Source: Epithemia pelagica
Lineage: Eukaryota > Bacillariophyta > Bacillariophyceae > Surirellales > Surirellaceae
Direction of reading: 5' to 3'
Length of the DNA: 64,000 nt
Assembly: GCA_946965045.2 (NCBI GenBank)
Contig: OX337234.1
Span: forward strand, 930,001 to 994,000
The position numbers and the translations under genes are program-made. The notes under the pieces were generated by a model that was not told the DNA's origin, did not search any database, and saw only the letters and a program-made list of their open reading frames with translations. This document shows positions 12,297 through 23,189 of this stretch, piece after piece. Each line of letters begins with the position of its first letter. The first letter of the stretch is position 1.

Positions 12297-12298
12297 AG

Positions 12299-15099
12299 CT
12301 CACAGTCGAAAGAAGGCTGACAATGAGGACCGCCCCTTTGACCCAGCTCGAGACTGCCCTGTCTGCAAGAGAGAGGCAGCAGGCAAGTCCCAACCACATC
12401 GAAAACATCACGATCTTTGCCCTCGTAGTAGAAGCAATCGCAAAAACCAAAAAGTATGCACAAAGTACATGAAGAAACTGACGGACGTGTTTGCATCGAA
12501 CCAACAACGCCAGTCTTCCCTCAAACAGAAGGAGGCCGTCCAGCAGCAAGCGATGTACACTTTCTTTGTCCCTTCTCCTGAGAGGAAAAGGAAGGCAAGT
12601 GACGACGACTCGAAACCGAAAGCAAAGAAGCTGAAACCACCCCCACAGGAGCAGATGAATCTTCAACCACCACCTCCACCACAAAATGGCGGCAGTACAA
12701 ATGACCCAATTGTTTTGGATGATGAATCCGAAATGAACAGGAACCTCTCTGTGGATCAGATGGAAGTAAATGAGACCGAATCTCCTCCCACTGGTCCTCC
12801 CCTTGTTGCCTCGAATGTTGCGACTGGAGTAACAGATACAACGCTTCCACCAATGGCAATGCCAACAGGTTCCCTTCTTACCATCGTTGAAGGGAGCTTA
12901 AGTGGAGATGGCAGTAAAAAAAAGAAAGGATTCCCTGAACCCATCAGTATAGTTGCGGAGTTCATTTCAAAGATGTCGAAAGAGGATTTGGACTTGTGGT
13001 TTCCACCCCATAGTCTCAAGTTTGTAATCCCCAATGACAGGAGCTACGGTAGACCACTCAACCCCCTCTACCATTCAGTCGAGGGTACGTCCCTTTATCA
13101 TGTTCACTGGGAAGCCCATTTCCCCAATATCAGGATCCTTTGTCCGGATCCAACCTGCGACGGAGGGATACTGAAACAAGATCGGACGAATTATTCCAAG
13201 AATAAGACTTTGATGCCCTTGTTTAATATGAGTGGACCGCCATCGTGGTGCATAGTGATGTCGTATGTTTGTCAGACATGTGGGTTGCGGTACAATGGCA
13301 ATGATGGTCGTGTGCTTCTCACGTTACCCAAGTACGTGCGTAATGCATACCCCGTGGAGCCGAAGTATGCTGGAGCGGGCAACTGCCATCTCGACCTCGA
13401 CTGTTGTCATGTTGTGCAAGAGAATATGGTAACGTACGGAAACAGCGAACAGCTTGCGCGATTGATTGCGAGCCGAGGAAGTAAGGACTACCTCCGTCGG
13501 CTCGCTGAGTATGTCTCTTTCATGAGCCATTACAAAGCTCACAGCGACAACCCAGTCACCCCTGTAGAGTATCCCAGCTTTGAAGAGTTCATGCCAACCA
13601 TGCCCCCAGCTGGTGATACGATTCGAGATCTGTTTGATGAAGCTTGCGCTTCGAACCTTACACCTTATGGGGTAAGCAATCATGATTGGTGTGTTTGCGA
13701 GATGCAATCAGTTGGAACCAACGCTTTCTTTGCCCAAGACCATACAATGGAGATGGTCAAGAACTACACCAAGAAGCTTGGAGCGGCGGCCGCTTGGGAT
13801 ACAGCAACCGAAACCGGTGAAATCGCTTCCGTTGTATTGACAGGAGGCACTGGGGTGGCTGATATTGCGCATGCCGCCGAGCAATTGGCCCGTCGACCAC
13901 ATTTCAATCCGGTTGCCATGTACAGTGACACGTACCCCGCTAAGGATGCGTTCTGGAAGATCTTGTTCGGTGCGGTACTCACTGGGCGACTCGGTTTGTA
14001 CCATTTTCAACAAAGGATCATCAAAACGCTTCGTCAGGGCCACATCGATTATCATAGAGCTTTGCGAGAACTCTGCCATTGCATCTATGAGTGGGAGCCC
14101 GAGACGTACCAGGCATTGATACAGGCTCTTCGTGCAGGAAATATGGGTCGAGACAAGAAACCATTGTCTGATCAAGATATCCTTGACATCGAAATGTCCA
14201 AGGATTTCCGTAAGAAGTATGGAAAGTTCCTCATGAAGAATATCAGGCCCCCTGATGTCATTCGACAGAAGCTTGAAGAATGGTTCTGTAATTACAAGGT
14301 TGATTCTTCCGATCCCATCGAACGACCTGGTCGCGGACGCCCCGATCCCATTACAGGAAAGAAGCTTTTCACCGTCGATACCAAGACCGCCGTGGAAGAG
14401 CAGAAGAAGAATGCGGCACATATTCAGGACATTGTGCCTGTTCAGGATATGTATCGCGTTATCCCACCCACGAAGACGACTCGTCATGGTTTGGTCGAGT
14501 ACAGTTCGTTGCGATGTGAATCGAAACTCGAGGGGTTCCATGATCACCTTGCTCACTTCGGTAATGTTGGAATGCGTTCTTCCTTGTGCGACAATGTCAA
14601 CTTGTTAGGTACAACAATGTACAACACGAGAATCCGTCATCGGCTTCGTATGGCTGCAACACCAGTCGATGAACGGCCGAATGTTCCAGCATATTGGGCC
14701 AATAATCCCACATTTTACAACCATTCCGAGCTCGGTTACATCAACGATCTCGCGAAGGAGTCCGGATATCCAATAATTCCTTTCGAGTATGCTCGTGAGT
14801 TGCCTGAAGACAACGGCGAGCGGTTCTTTTCAGAGTATTGGATTCAGGAGCGAGCAAGGCAGGCTGCTTTCCAATCGTCTCCCTTAAATGATCATTGTTA
14901 CTGTGATCAGTGTGGAAATAATCCGGTTCCTCTTGTTCATGACAAGAAGAAATCGTATGCTGTCAGCCATTTCTTCAGTGGGCCTGTCGTCCCAACCGAA
15001 ATGGCCGTCCACCTCATGACAAGAGTTGTCCGAAGTCGAGCAAAGCCAAAAGTAGGAAACTGGATTACGGCCGTCTCCGCGTTGTGTTTCATGCGGTGA
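12299..15099 (+). pseudogene. Element A transposase, main part (copy 1)
   Basis: This continues the frame begun at 957. A zinc cluster comes first (CPVC near nt 12350, then HHDLC), then a long linker, then the catalytic body. Candidate catalytic residues are Asp at 13738 (FAQDHT), Asp at 13927 (MYSDTYP) and Glu at 14530 (SKLEGFH), with a YHFQQRI motif after the second Asp; in full-length numbering they are about 566, 629 and 830. The body has no stop or frameshift. A deletion of about 466 bp, relative to copy 2, shifts the frame at about 14950 and replaces the last zinc motif (CC...GRPPHD...CPK) with unrelated residues. The superfamily is not one I can name. The gene is dead because of the 11-kb insertion and the deletion. 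Confidence 0.75.
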
Positions 15100-15240
15100 C
15101 TGTTTGCCATTTGCGATAGTAATACGAACGATAAAAGACAGAGTAGTGTTTGCCAACATGTTCTATCATGGTTACAGTCAAGTTTCAAACTTGCCCATTA
15201 GAAGAATAGCAGAATGGAGAGACTCGCTCATATCCATCGC

Positions 15241-16602
15241 TTAGGGAGCCGTGGGAAATGGCTGTCCACGTGCAAATGGTGCTTCTAAGTGGTGACTCCC
15301 ATGAGAAGAGCGGCGGTTGGAAGGAGCTGGTGTGGCTCCCCATCCACTACCACGAGGGGGAGCAGCGGAACCACGATGGGCCGTGTTGCTGTGAACCTGA
15401 GTCGTACCGGCTCGGGAGCCCGTTTCAATGTGAGTGGGAATAGTGGGTTCCCCACCTTCTTTGAGATCGGCCATCTTTTCCGTAGCCATGCTCGTCACCC
15501 AAGCTCCGTTGATAACCACAGCGTAATGCTTTACACCTTCAGCCACAACCAACGGTGGTTTGATAAACGGTTTCGATGGTTGCGTTGGCTTCGCCGGCTC
15601 ACATTCTTGCTGTGGGACAGGGGTGAGTGAAGCCGGTTCCTCAGCGTTTTTGTCTTCCGAGGAAAGCGCCTCATCCTCCATAATGGAATTCTTCTTGGGA
15701 GATTCATCCTTTTCGGCTTCCTCTTCAGAGGACTCGGACTCGTCGCCCCATACGCCTTCCTCGAGGTAGCCGTATTGGACGAGACGGTCTTCCGTCACTT
15801 CCCGGCTGATCGTTTCCTGTGCATCGTAGATCCAGTTTTGGACCACGGCAAAACCATGGAACTTGTTCGGAAGAAACTTCTTTGGGTCATCCTTGCGGCG
15901 ACCAGGAGGAAGAAGTACCACAATCGGCAAGACGGGGCTTTTGTGTAGAATGTTAATGGGCTCCGTCAAGCACACCCATTGATAAAAGGGTTGTAGTGTG
16001 TGCTGGATCACGTTGTTCACGTTCTGTAGGAGGTTCAAACGATCCGCAATCTTCTTCGCTCCATGGTCGCGTAGGTTTTGGAGCTCCGGAATCATGGAGC
16101 CTCCGCCACGGTCCGCTTTGTAAAACCACAAGCAATCGTCCATTGCCCAAGCAAGCCCGAAGGCCGCTGAGCAAGTGCGTTTCACCATAGAGGGGAAGGA
16201 AATCGTTCGGGGAATATGGCGGTCAAGGATTTTGGCAAAAACCATGTTCTTGTCGGTTGATTCGCCATCGCCTCCCTGGGAATCATCGTCGTCGATCAGC
16301 ATCTCGGCAAGCTTCTGAGCTGGTTTCTTTTCTTCCTCTTTTGAGGAAAATGCCCCCGCCTTCAGTGCTTTGGATGCTTCTTCCTTCGACACTTTCCTGA
16401 CGACGCCATCAGGGGAGCGGATTTCTACGAGTCTCACGGAGGAGCCTCCAGTGTCATCCGAAGCGTCGGACTCGCGTTTCTCAACACGGGCTTTCTTCTT
16501 TTCGGGAATCGTGTCGAGGGGCTCATCCTTTTGCGTGCCATCTTCCTTAGAAGCGGCGGCAGCGGGAGGCCTTTTCGGAGCGGCTTTGCGTTCACGTGCC
16601 AT
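15241..16602 (-). CDS. Element A companion protein (copy 1)
   Basis: A 453-residue protein of unknown function that starts at the ATG at 16602 and runs tail to tail with the transposase. The N-terminal 120 residues are charged, with a KKKARVEKR nuclear-localisation-like patch. A more structured core lies at about 120-290, rich in aromatic residues and cysteine, followed by an acidic serine-rich linker and a C-terminal arginine/serine tail. The copy at 47285-48601 is nearly identical but stops 15 codons earlier. A convergent second gene in both copies suggests an accessory role in transposition or DNA binding; this is inference. I recognise no domain. Confidence 0.65.
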   Translation of the reverse strand: MARERKAAPKRPPAAAASKEDGTQKDEPLDTIPEKKKARVEKRESDASDDTGGSSVRLVEIRSPDGVVRKVSKEEASKALKAGAFSSKEEEKKPAQKLAEMLIDDDDSQGGDGESTDKNMVFAKILDRHIPRTISFPSMVKRTCSAAFGLAWAMDDCLWFYKADRGGGSMIPELQNLRDHGAKKIADRLNLLQNVNNVIQHTLQPFYQWVCLTEPINILHKSPVLPIVVLLPPGRRKDDPKKFLPNKFHGFAVVQNWIYDAQETISREVTEDRLVQYGYLEEGVWGDESESSEEEAEKDESPKKNSIMEDEALSSEDKNAEEPASLTPVPQQECEPAKPTQPSKPFIKPPLVVAEGVKHYAVVINGAWVTSMATEKMADLKEGGEPTIPTHIETGSRAGTTQVHSNTAHRGSAAPPRGSGWGATPAPSNRRSSHGSHHLEAPFARGQPFPTAP

Positions 16603-16982
16603 GGTCAAGTGAACACCAGTAGGATCCAATGGGAAACACCGGTGGGTATGGGAATGGTGGGAAGTTACTCGCAACGTTGGGTGCAGTTACTCAATTTGTG
16701 AACGAACTGTGTGTGAGTGATTGCTTCCACTATTTTGTTGTGTGACAGTTCTGGTACTGGTTCACGTACCTACCGTAATTTGCGGATTCCTGTCCCCCCG
16801 GAATGTTCAAAAATTCAGAGGGGGGGGGGGGGGACAGGACTACGTAAATTTTTTTGTAAATTTTTTTTAAGATTCCATAAGATTCCATATCGTAGTACTA
16901 TTTACAAGACAGTGTTTTTTCGCGCTTTTTTTGATTCGGTGGTGGGAGGTCCGCTCATCACTGCGTGTAAGAGCTTTTGGCC

Positions 16983-18320
16983 ATGGACGCTGCGGATGAA
17001 GACCACATCAACGTCCCAAAGCGATGTCGGGTTTTCATTCCCAACAAAAGGAAGGTGGAGATCTGCAACAAACTGAGGAGAGGTCGTAGATTGGATGCCA
17101 ACTTTTCTTTAAAAAAGCTGGCAAGAGATGAAGATGTGGATCCCTCTCAGTTGAGACGATGGATGAAGCAAATGCCAACGCTCCTACAGGCTTGCCACGA
17201 TTCCAAGAAGTCGAAGTTCTCTGTCCACTTTGGCCGGAAGACAACCTTTCCGAAGGCAGATGACCTGGTGGACAAGATCATGGATTTGAGAGAGTCTGGA
17301 ATGCCAGTGTCCACCAACATGGCTGTCATAATGGCATGCCAGATGGACAACAACTTGCGTTGCAAGAGCTCTACAGCTAAGTATGCAATAATCAGACGCA
17401 TTCTCCGTGCCAAGGGTATTGTGATCAGATCAAAGACCCACGAGGCGCAAACCCATCCCAGAGAAAAGCAAGAAGAAGCCAAGCAGTTTGTCCAGTCTGT
17501 CCTTCCATTGATCCAACAGCCATGTCGTCATAAAGACTTCATTGCGAATATGGACCAGACCCCTGTGTTTTTTCAATGACTCCTAACACTACACTTGAAA
17601 CACAGGGGTCGAGAAGTGTACATGTAAGGGCGTCCAGTGGGAGTACAATGAGGGTGACGCTGGCTGTGTTTGTGACTGCAAATGGAGAGATGCTCCCCCC
17701 CCCCCCCCCCCTACATGGTTTATAAAGGTAAAGCCAATGGAAGAATCAACAGAGAGTTTACAGATGATAAGAACGACTATCCCAAGGACTGCTTTTACGC
17801 AGCACAGCCAAAAGCATGGATGGATGAGCGTATTTGTCTTGAGTGGGCAGAGAAGGTGGTGAAACCATGGGAACAGAAAGCCCCAGAAGGAATTACCCCC
17901 TTGTTGTTCCTTGACTCTTACAAGTGTCATTTGATGTCATCTGTGAATACTGCCATTGAGGAACTCGGAGTTGAAGTGGAGTACATCCCTGGTGGATGTA
18001 CTTCCCTTTGCCAACCAGTTGATGTTGGTATCAACAAGCCGCTCAAAAATCGGATTAGAGCGGCCTGGGAGCAATACATGTTGGAGGAGGGACTTGCACA
18101 GGATAAGACAACTCCTCCAAGTCGTCCTACTATTGCCAAGTGGTGTGAGATGGCTTTAAAGGAATTGGATGGGAATATCATTAGGCATGCCTGGCGACAT
18201 GGAGAATACTCATTTTTTCCTGGGGAGGTTGCTCCATCTACACCGACAGAAACAATCCAAGAATTGGAAGATAGTATGCAAGAACTCAGTTTGTCAAGTG
18301 ACAGTATTTCTATTGATTAA
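16983..18320 (+). pseudogene. pogo/Tigger-type transposase with two frameshifts
   Basis: The ATG at 16983 starts a CENP-B-type helix-turn-helix region (KVEICNKLRRG and LRRWMKQ). The DDE_1 catalytic core has Asp at 17553 (ANMDQTPVFF), Asp at 17913 (LFLDSYKCH) and Asp at 18021 (SLCQPVDVG), with 35 residues between the last two. The frame changes after the first Asp at a T6 run (about 17568) and changes again in an 18-base C run (17695-17712). Between these breaks the third frame reads as the expected continuation. Both breaks lie at homopolymers, so they may be real mutations or sequencing errors. The rest reads cleanly to a stop at 18320. Confidence 0.8.
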
Positions 18321-18788
18321 TTAGGCTATAGAACTGATGCTTTTTTTCTTTTTGTTGTCTTGGTCTTCATCATCATCCTTTGATACGGAACTGAGTGGAC
18401 GTTTTCTTGGTGGAGTCTCCACAACTTCCACTAAAGCAGCACGACAAACACCACGTCCTCTGTAACTCTTTTCCCTCTCTGAAGGGAACTCTGAATCCTT
18501 TAAAAACTCGGTGACTTGAGCCAGCTTTCCATCATAGAGATGGGCATTCTTCTTCATGTATCTTGGAAGAAACCCAACTCTGCAGCGATCCACCCCATCT
18601 GTCACCCAGAATACAGCCAGCGCCGACTCTTCTTTTCCACAAATGGTTATTTGGACAAGTCTGATTTGAACAAGGGAGTTGTGTTGAAGAACAACACCAC
18701 AAATAGGATGTTCTTCACAACATCGGCCATTTGATGAGGCCTCAATGCCCACAATATTGATGGTATCTCCCGTCAGAGAAAACCCCAT
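18321..18788 (-). CDS. HIRAN-like accessory protein of the pogo element
   Basis: A 155-residue protein starting at the ATG at 18788 and ending exactly against the transposase stop, tail to tail. The segment from about residue 40 to 95 (ESALAVFWV, CRVGFLPRYM, then DGKLAQVTEF) resembles a HIRAN domain, in which a strand of the form IGYLPR follows a variable loop; HIRAN domains bind DNA ends, as in HLTF. The C-terminus is basic (PPRKRPL, then KKKK), fitting nuclear import. The similarity is by eye and the domain is short. Being inside the 27-bp terminal repeats, the gene travels with the transposon. Confidence 0.5.
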   Translation of the reverse strand: MGFSLTGDTINIVGIEASSNGRCCEEHPICGVVLQHNSLVQIRLVQITICGKEESALAVFWVTDGVDRCRVGFLPRYMKKNAHLYDGKLAQVTEFLKDSEFPSEREKSYRGRGVCRAALVEVVETPPRKRPLSSVSKDDDEDQDNKKKKSISSIA

Positions 18789-19194
18789 GTTATGTGTGAT
18801 ACACCGATGGAAAGCTCGTAATGTCACGAATCACGTAGTGTATTCAAACCTAACGTAGCTTACTTCCTGGTAAAGTTAGAGATCCATGTACATCACTGGG
18901 TGGGGGGGGGGGCAGGACTATAGGGGGGACAGGAATCCGCAAATTACGGTAGGTACATACGTGATACTGGTAGGCTTTTCACGTTGAAATTAGCGATTTT
19001 CATGTAAACCTATTAGACCGGTTTGTGTCACGATTTTTATGGATGGGTTTGATTGGTTAATTTTCTATTCCTATCGTTTTTCTATCATTTTGTTGAGTGG
19101 TTCGTAATTTTTACTATAGTCTTAATTGTACTGATTCGATTCCTTGTGCGACGTGCTGTGGGTGGCTTTGGGTTGGGAGTGATTGGGAGTGAAT

Positions 19195-19290
19195 CTTTCC
19201 CCCTTTCCCCCCTCTCGCCTCTTCTTCTTTCTTTCCCCTTCCTCCCCCCCCTCTTTCCCCCCTCCTTCTGCGCCTTTCCCCCCCCCCTAG
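19195..19290 (+). repeat. Polypyrimidine tract near the Element A right end (copy 1)
   Basis: About 95 bases are almost only C and T, ending in a C run and the self-complementary CCCGGG. The same tract, slightly shorter, is at 49013-49102 in copy 2. The rest of 18950-19524 holds no gene. Confidence 0.6.
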
Positions 19291-19524
19291 CCCGGGGGGG
19301 AGGCTGACTCTCAGTATTGTAGTCCGTAGGCGGAGAAATTTGTTATGACGATTAGACGGACATTATGGGATAGACTGACAGACAGTGGAGAGTTCCTGTC
19401 TGGATCCCAGTCACTTATAGTACGTCATCTGTATCCTGACGAGCGCGATCGATTAACGGACTCATTCAGTTCATGAAGATGACGTCATTATTTAGAGTGA
19501 CGGATCGATAAGACGTTTTGGACC

Positions 19525-20325
19525 ATGACGAAGATGCAGCAGAGGATTTACAGACGTTTCGTTTCATTCTCATTTCTCATGGCTACTATACATGTAACGC
19601 TCTCTGGAATCTGTCGTAGCATTCTCGATTCCTTCTGGTTCGGAGCAGCAGCCACTGTGGAAGAGCCGTCGAACAAGGCCACCCCAATTCTGGAGGGGAT
19701 TGGCCCCGTCCAAAAGTGGATTTGAACCAATACAAGCCCTCGACTCGTTGCAAGATATTGCCATGGAGTGGACCGCCAACGTGAAGCAGAAAATATCGGA
19801 AAAAGAAGCCAAGACAGTTCTTGGAGTTGGAAATGCTACTCAACTGTTTGTTGACACGGTTGAAGTCCTGGTCCCTCGTCAACCTGGACAAGAATTGGGA
19901 TGGGAACTGGCCGAAATTGCCAGAGGCCGAGACAACGGACTCGGCATTACCCTTATTACGGGTGTTTTGGAAGGAGGACCAACAGATGGGTTGGATATAT
20001 TTCCTGGCGATTCCATTTCCAAAATTACCTTGCTTCGGCACCAAACAACCACTGGGGATGCCCTGTCCAAAGTCCAAGAAGCCATTCCGCTGCGAACCGA
20101 CAACCATTGATAGTCTAGCGGATTGCTCCAAGAATATGGATGAGACTCTGAAACCGACGAGAGTGACGGTCAAGATGCAGTACCCACGACCCTCGCAAAA
20201 TGAACATGATGCTACCCTGGAACTCTTTGCAGGAGAAAACCTACGAATGGGAATGCTCGTTCGAGGTGTCAAGCTCAATGATGCATTGGCCAATAGGGTT
20301 GCAACAGCGAATGGAGGTAGGTAGC
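19525..20325 (+). pseudogene. PDZ-domain protein remnant
   Basis: A leader-like N-terminus beginning at the ATG at 19525 (basic, then hydrophobic) is followed after a frame change near 19705 by a segment whose core (GLGITLITGVLEGGPTDGLD, then FPGDSISKI) has the glycine pattern of a PDZ domain. Another frame change near 20095 leads into a strand-rich tail (VTVKMQYPRP, then LRMGMLVRGVKLNDAL). Diatom proteins with this order are thylakoid or plastid associated as far as I recall, but that is not shown here. The reading stops at 20325 next to a GTAGGT that could be a splice donor. With two frame breaks and no clear continuation it is most likely a pseudogene fragment. Confidence 0.5.
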
Positions 20326-21156
20326 GCATGTTTCTCGTTTGTGTGCATACAACGACCATAGTGACTTCGTCCCCTCAAGTATTCTCTTGCTTCCTGTTCT
20401 GAACGACGCTTTTTGCATGACACAGTCAGTTGTGGTGTTGGAGCCATTGTTGCCCGGTTTTTGAAAATGGCTCTGGATGAAGGGTTTTTTGACCAACAAA
20501 CGCCTGGCAGTTTTTGATTGGGTCCTCATTTACGGATCAATCTTAACCACAGCCGACCACAATCATTTTTTGGAACATTTCAGCCTCGAAAAGGTGCTTG
20601 TGGAGCAAAAGTTTCATGAATCGTCGGCGCAATGCACTCAGTAGTCTGTCAAGAACCACTTTCCACAGATCATTAATCTCTGTTTTGCTGCAAATGTCCC
20701 AAGTACTTTGTGAATCAGGCAACAGAAAACTGTCCGCACTGTGCCACTTTCACGGAGGCTCAGTATGCCATTGAGCATGGCAGCCGATGCCTTTGATTGC
20801 ACAACAAATAGTGGGTGATCCAAGGTTTAGCCAGTCCTCACCAGACATGTAGTGGAGTAGCTCAAGGTGGAGCATGAAACCTGAACCGAACGACAGAGAT
20901 TGCTCTGGATGAGGGACTTTGCACCTCTACGGCTGTTTCAGCCACTCAACATGCCCCAGAGGAACGAGACACCAACCGTGAACACTGGCAAGGATGACTG
21001 GCCATCTTTTGAAGGTTTCATGGTTGATTGCGAGACGTACAAAAAAGACAGGGTGATCCGAGGTGTGGCCAGTCCCCACCAGACATGTGGAACACGGACG
21101 AGCCATGGAACGACGACAAATCTTCTCCCTGGCGACGACCAATGCGAAGTACTCTG
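20326..21156. other. No gene; short repeated segment
   Basis: No supported gene. A sequence of the form GGGTGATCC-AGGT-GCCAGTCC-CACCAGACATGT occurs twice (about 20814-20851 and 21052-21090), the rest being unrelated. This looks like decayed sequence between the PDZ remnant and the methyltransferase fragment. Confidence 0.4.
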
Positions 21157-21680
21157 TTAATGCAAGTGTCCTTGCGACTTTGTGAGGATACGAACAATTT
21201 GCATCATAATTTCGGTTGTTATCATGAATCTAGACGAGGATTTTGTATCACTGGGCAATTGGCTATTGCCACTGGACGAGAAGGATGATTCATCTTCTCC
21301 TTCTCCTCTAACTCCTCCAACCGGCAGTCGATAGGGCGACGGAAATTGAATCAAAATGCCGGCGACCGGTCCCAAATACTCGTGTTCGAGTTGCTCCAAC
21401 ACATGTTGGACCGACGCATGACAAAATTGCAATCGGTCCTCCAATCCCCATCGGTGTGCCATGCCTCGGCCATATCGAATGGCCAATTGAGACAAGTCAC
21501 ACCCCACAAAGTGACACTCGGACCATGACAAGGCGGCAGCATCCACCGGGCTGCTAGTGGTGGATAAATGTGACGGCAAGACGACATTGGTTGGTGGAAA
21601 AGAATCGTCCAAACTGGCCAATCCCAACAAGGAAGCTCCAAATCCACATCCCAGATCCACCACAAGCACACTAGCAAGGA
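21157..21680 (-). pseudogene. TrmB-like tRNA (guanine-N7) methyltransferase fragment
   Basis: The minus strand encodes an S-adenosylmethionine-binding motif (VDLGCGFGASLLGLA), an acidic strand end (FVGCDLSQLAI), and ILIQFPSPYRL, which corresponds to the PDPW-type signature of the TrmB/Trm8 family. A short C-terminal block (FMITTEIMMQIVRIL) also fits. The gene is cut off upstream at about 21680, where sequence of the cryptochrome gene on the other strand begins, and downstream near 21157. It therefore lacks its N-terminus and probably its end. It is a fragment, not a working gene. Confidence 0.65.
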
Positions 21681-23189
21681 GAAGAATAATCCCTTTGCCA
21701 TTCCATCCTTGACCGACTTGGGATATACTAGTGCGGAGCAGCGGGAGAATGGATTGAAACACTGCGGCAAGGGTGGTATCGACTTTATGGGTGGAGAAAC
21801 GGCCGGTCTACAACTTTTGGATACCATGAAAACGTCATCAATGGGTCGCCACGTTTGAAAAACCCAAGACAAGTCCCAATGCCTTGACGGTCGATACGAC
21901 TGGCTTGAGTCCCTGTAAGTGACAACCGAACCGAATGAATCCACCGCACTATATATGTGAATGCGCCGTACGTCCCCTCATGCTCCTGGCGTTTTTCTTG
22001 TGTGTGTGCGTTTCCACTGTCTGTGTATTATATATTATAGATGAAAAACATGGTTGCGTGTCACCCCGTCGCTTTTATCATGCCCTATCGGCCGTCTATG
22101 CCAAGTTTCCCGCCCGGGAACGATCCAAACCCCCCGTTTCCTTGCATGGTCAACTCATGTGGCGCGAATACAACTATTTAATGGGCTACAGTACCCCCAA
22201 CTTTGATCAAATGGTGGACAATCCCGTGGCGCGTCAAATTCCCTGGGACAATGATCCCGCCTTGCTCCAGGCTTGGCGGAATTCGCAAACGGGATATCCC
22301 TTTATCGATGCTATCATGACGCAACTTCGGGAAACGGGATGGATTCATCATTTGGCACGACATGCCGTGGCATGCTTTTTGACCCGCGGGGATTTGTGGC
22401 AAAGTTGGGTACGTGCAGCAGTATAGTATGGTTGGTTCGTTTCGTTTCGGGTTGGTATATCTGCTGCATAACCTATTATGCGACGCATGATTCCCCTCTT
22501 ATATAATAGGATTGTACGACCACACTCTCACTCATCTCTTGTCTCTCGTCGTCACACACAGGAAAAGGGAGCAGAGGTCTTTGAAGAATTGTTAATTGAT
22601 GCCGATTGGAGTATTAACAATTTCAATTGGCAATGGCTATCGTGTACCGCTCACTTTTATCAATACTTTCGCTGCTATAGCCCCGTGGCCTTTGGCAAAA
22701 AGACGGATCCGTAAGTATACCGCCGGAGAGGCAGATTTGGCGTCGTCCTGGTCCCACTTGTTTTCATTACGACGCTTCTCACCACAAGCCACGCCAACGA
22801 CAATACGACAGGAATGGCAATTACATTCGCAAATGGCTCCCTCAATTCAAGAACATGCCCAAAGCGTTTATCTATACACCGTGGGAAGCACCTATTGAGG
22901 TACAACGAAAATGCGGTGTTGTCATTGGAAAGGATTATCCACCGCCCATTATAAGTCTAGGTAATGTCGTCGTCGTGGTTTGTTATCGGTGGGTGCTATG
23001 ATTGGTGGCTCAATTTTCTGACGCCTTCTCTTCGAACGACCCCCAGGGGATCACAGTGTCATTTCCAAGGCCAATATGGGCCGCATGAAACAAGCCTACG
23101 ACCAACAAAACGGCGCCAACGCGGCTCCACCCGCCGCTCCGAGAGAACCAGCACGAAACGAATCGGGCCGCAAACGACGGAGAACGTGA
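21668..23189 (+). pseudogene. Animal-type cryptochrome/photolyase, 5'-truncated copy A
   Basis: Exon 1 and the start of exon 2 are missing; homology to copies B and C begins near 21668, directly against the methyltransferase fragment. The rest of exon 2 (to 21914) has a 2-bp deletion near 21833 that shifts the frame. Exons 3 (22041-22408), 4 (22562-22710) and 5 (22812-22960) are intact with proper splice sites. The last intron has lost its original donor (GTAAGT is ATAAGT here). A GTAATG 10 bases downstream, together with a 1-bp loss at the acceptor (exon 6 at 23047-23189), would keep the frame with three extra residues. Confidence 0.8.

Larger units (their letters stand above)
16773..18949 (+). 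mobile_element. pogo-like (Tc1/mariner) DNA transposon, 2,177 bp
   Basis: The empty site in copy 2 (48764-48780, ACGTACCTAGGTACATA) shows that a single TA was duplicated (16771-16772 and 18950-18951), the target rule of this superfamily. The terminal inverted repeats are perfect over 27 bp and begin CCGTAATTTGCGGATTCC. Just inside each end is a long G run followed by CAGGACTA. It contains a transposase on the plus strand and a second gene on the minus strand, tail to tail. The perfect termini and the clean empty site point to a recent insertion. Confidence 0.9.
584..19344 (+). mobile_element. Element A, copy 1, carrying two nested transposons
   Basis: This stretch is nearly identical to 43199-49158 once two insertions (1225-12296 and 16773-18949) are removed. 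After their removal it is about 5.5 kb. It also lacks about 466 bp near the 3' end of the transposase gene that copy 2 retains. It holds a large transposase gene on the plus strand and a companion gene on the minus strand, tail to tail. I could not find terminal inverted repeats or a target duplication at the homology limits, so the true ends of the mobile unit are unknown and part of the similarity may be segmental duplication. The transposase inside is the reason for calling it mobile. Confidence 0.75.

Noticed and set aside
13708-14556. A 282-codon open frame antisense to the transposase, also present at 45237-46085
   Set aside because: Its presence in both copies follows from their near identity. 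The plus strand in the same place has the catalytic motifs; the antisense text has no protein-like pattern of its own.
584-19344. Terminal inverted repeats at the homology limits of Element A
   Set aside because: I compared both edges in both copies and found neither inverted ends nor a target duplication.
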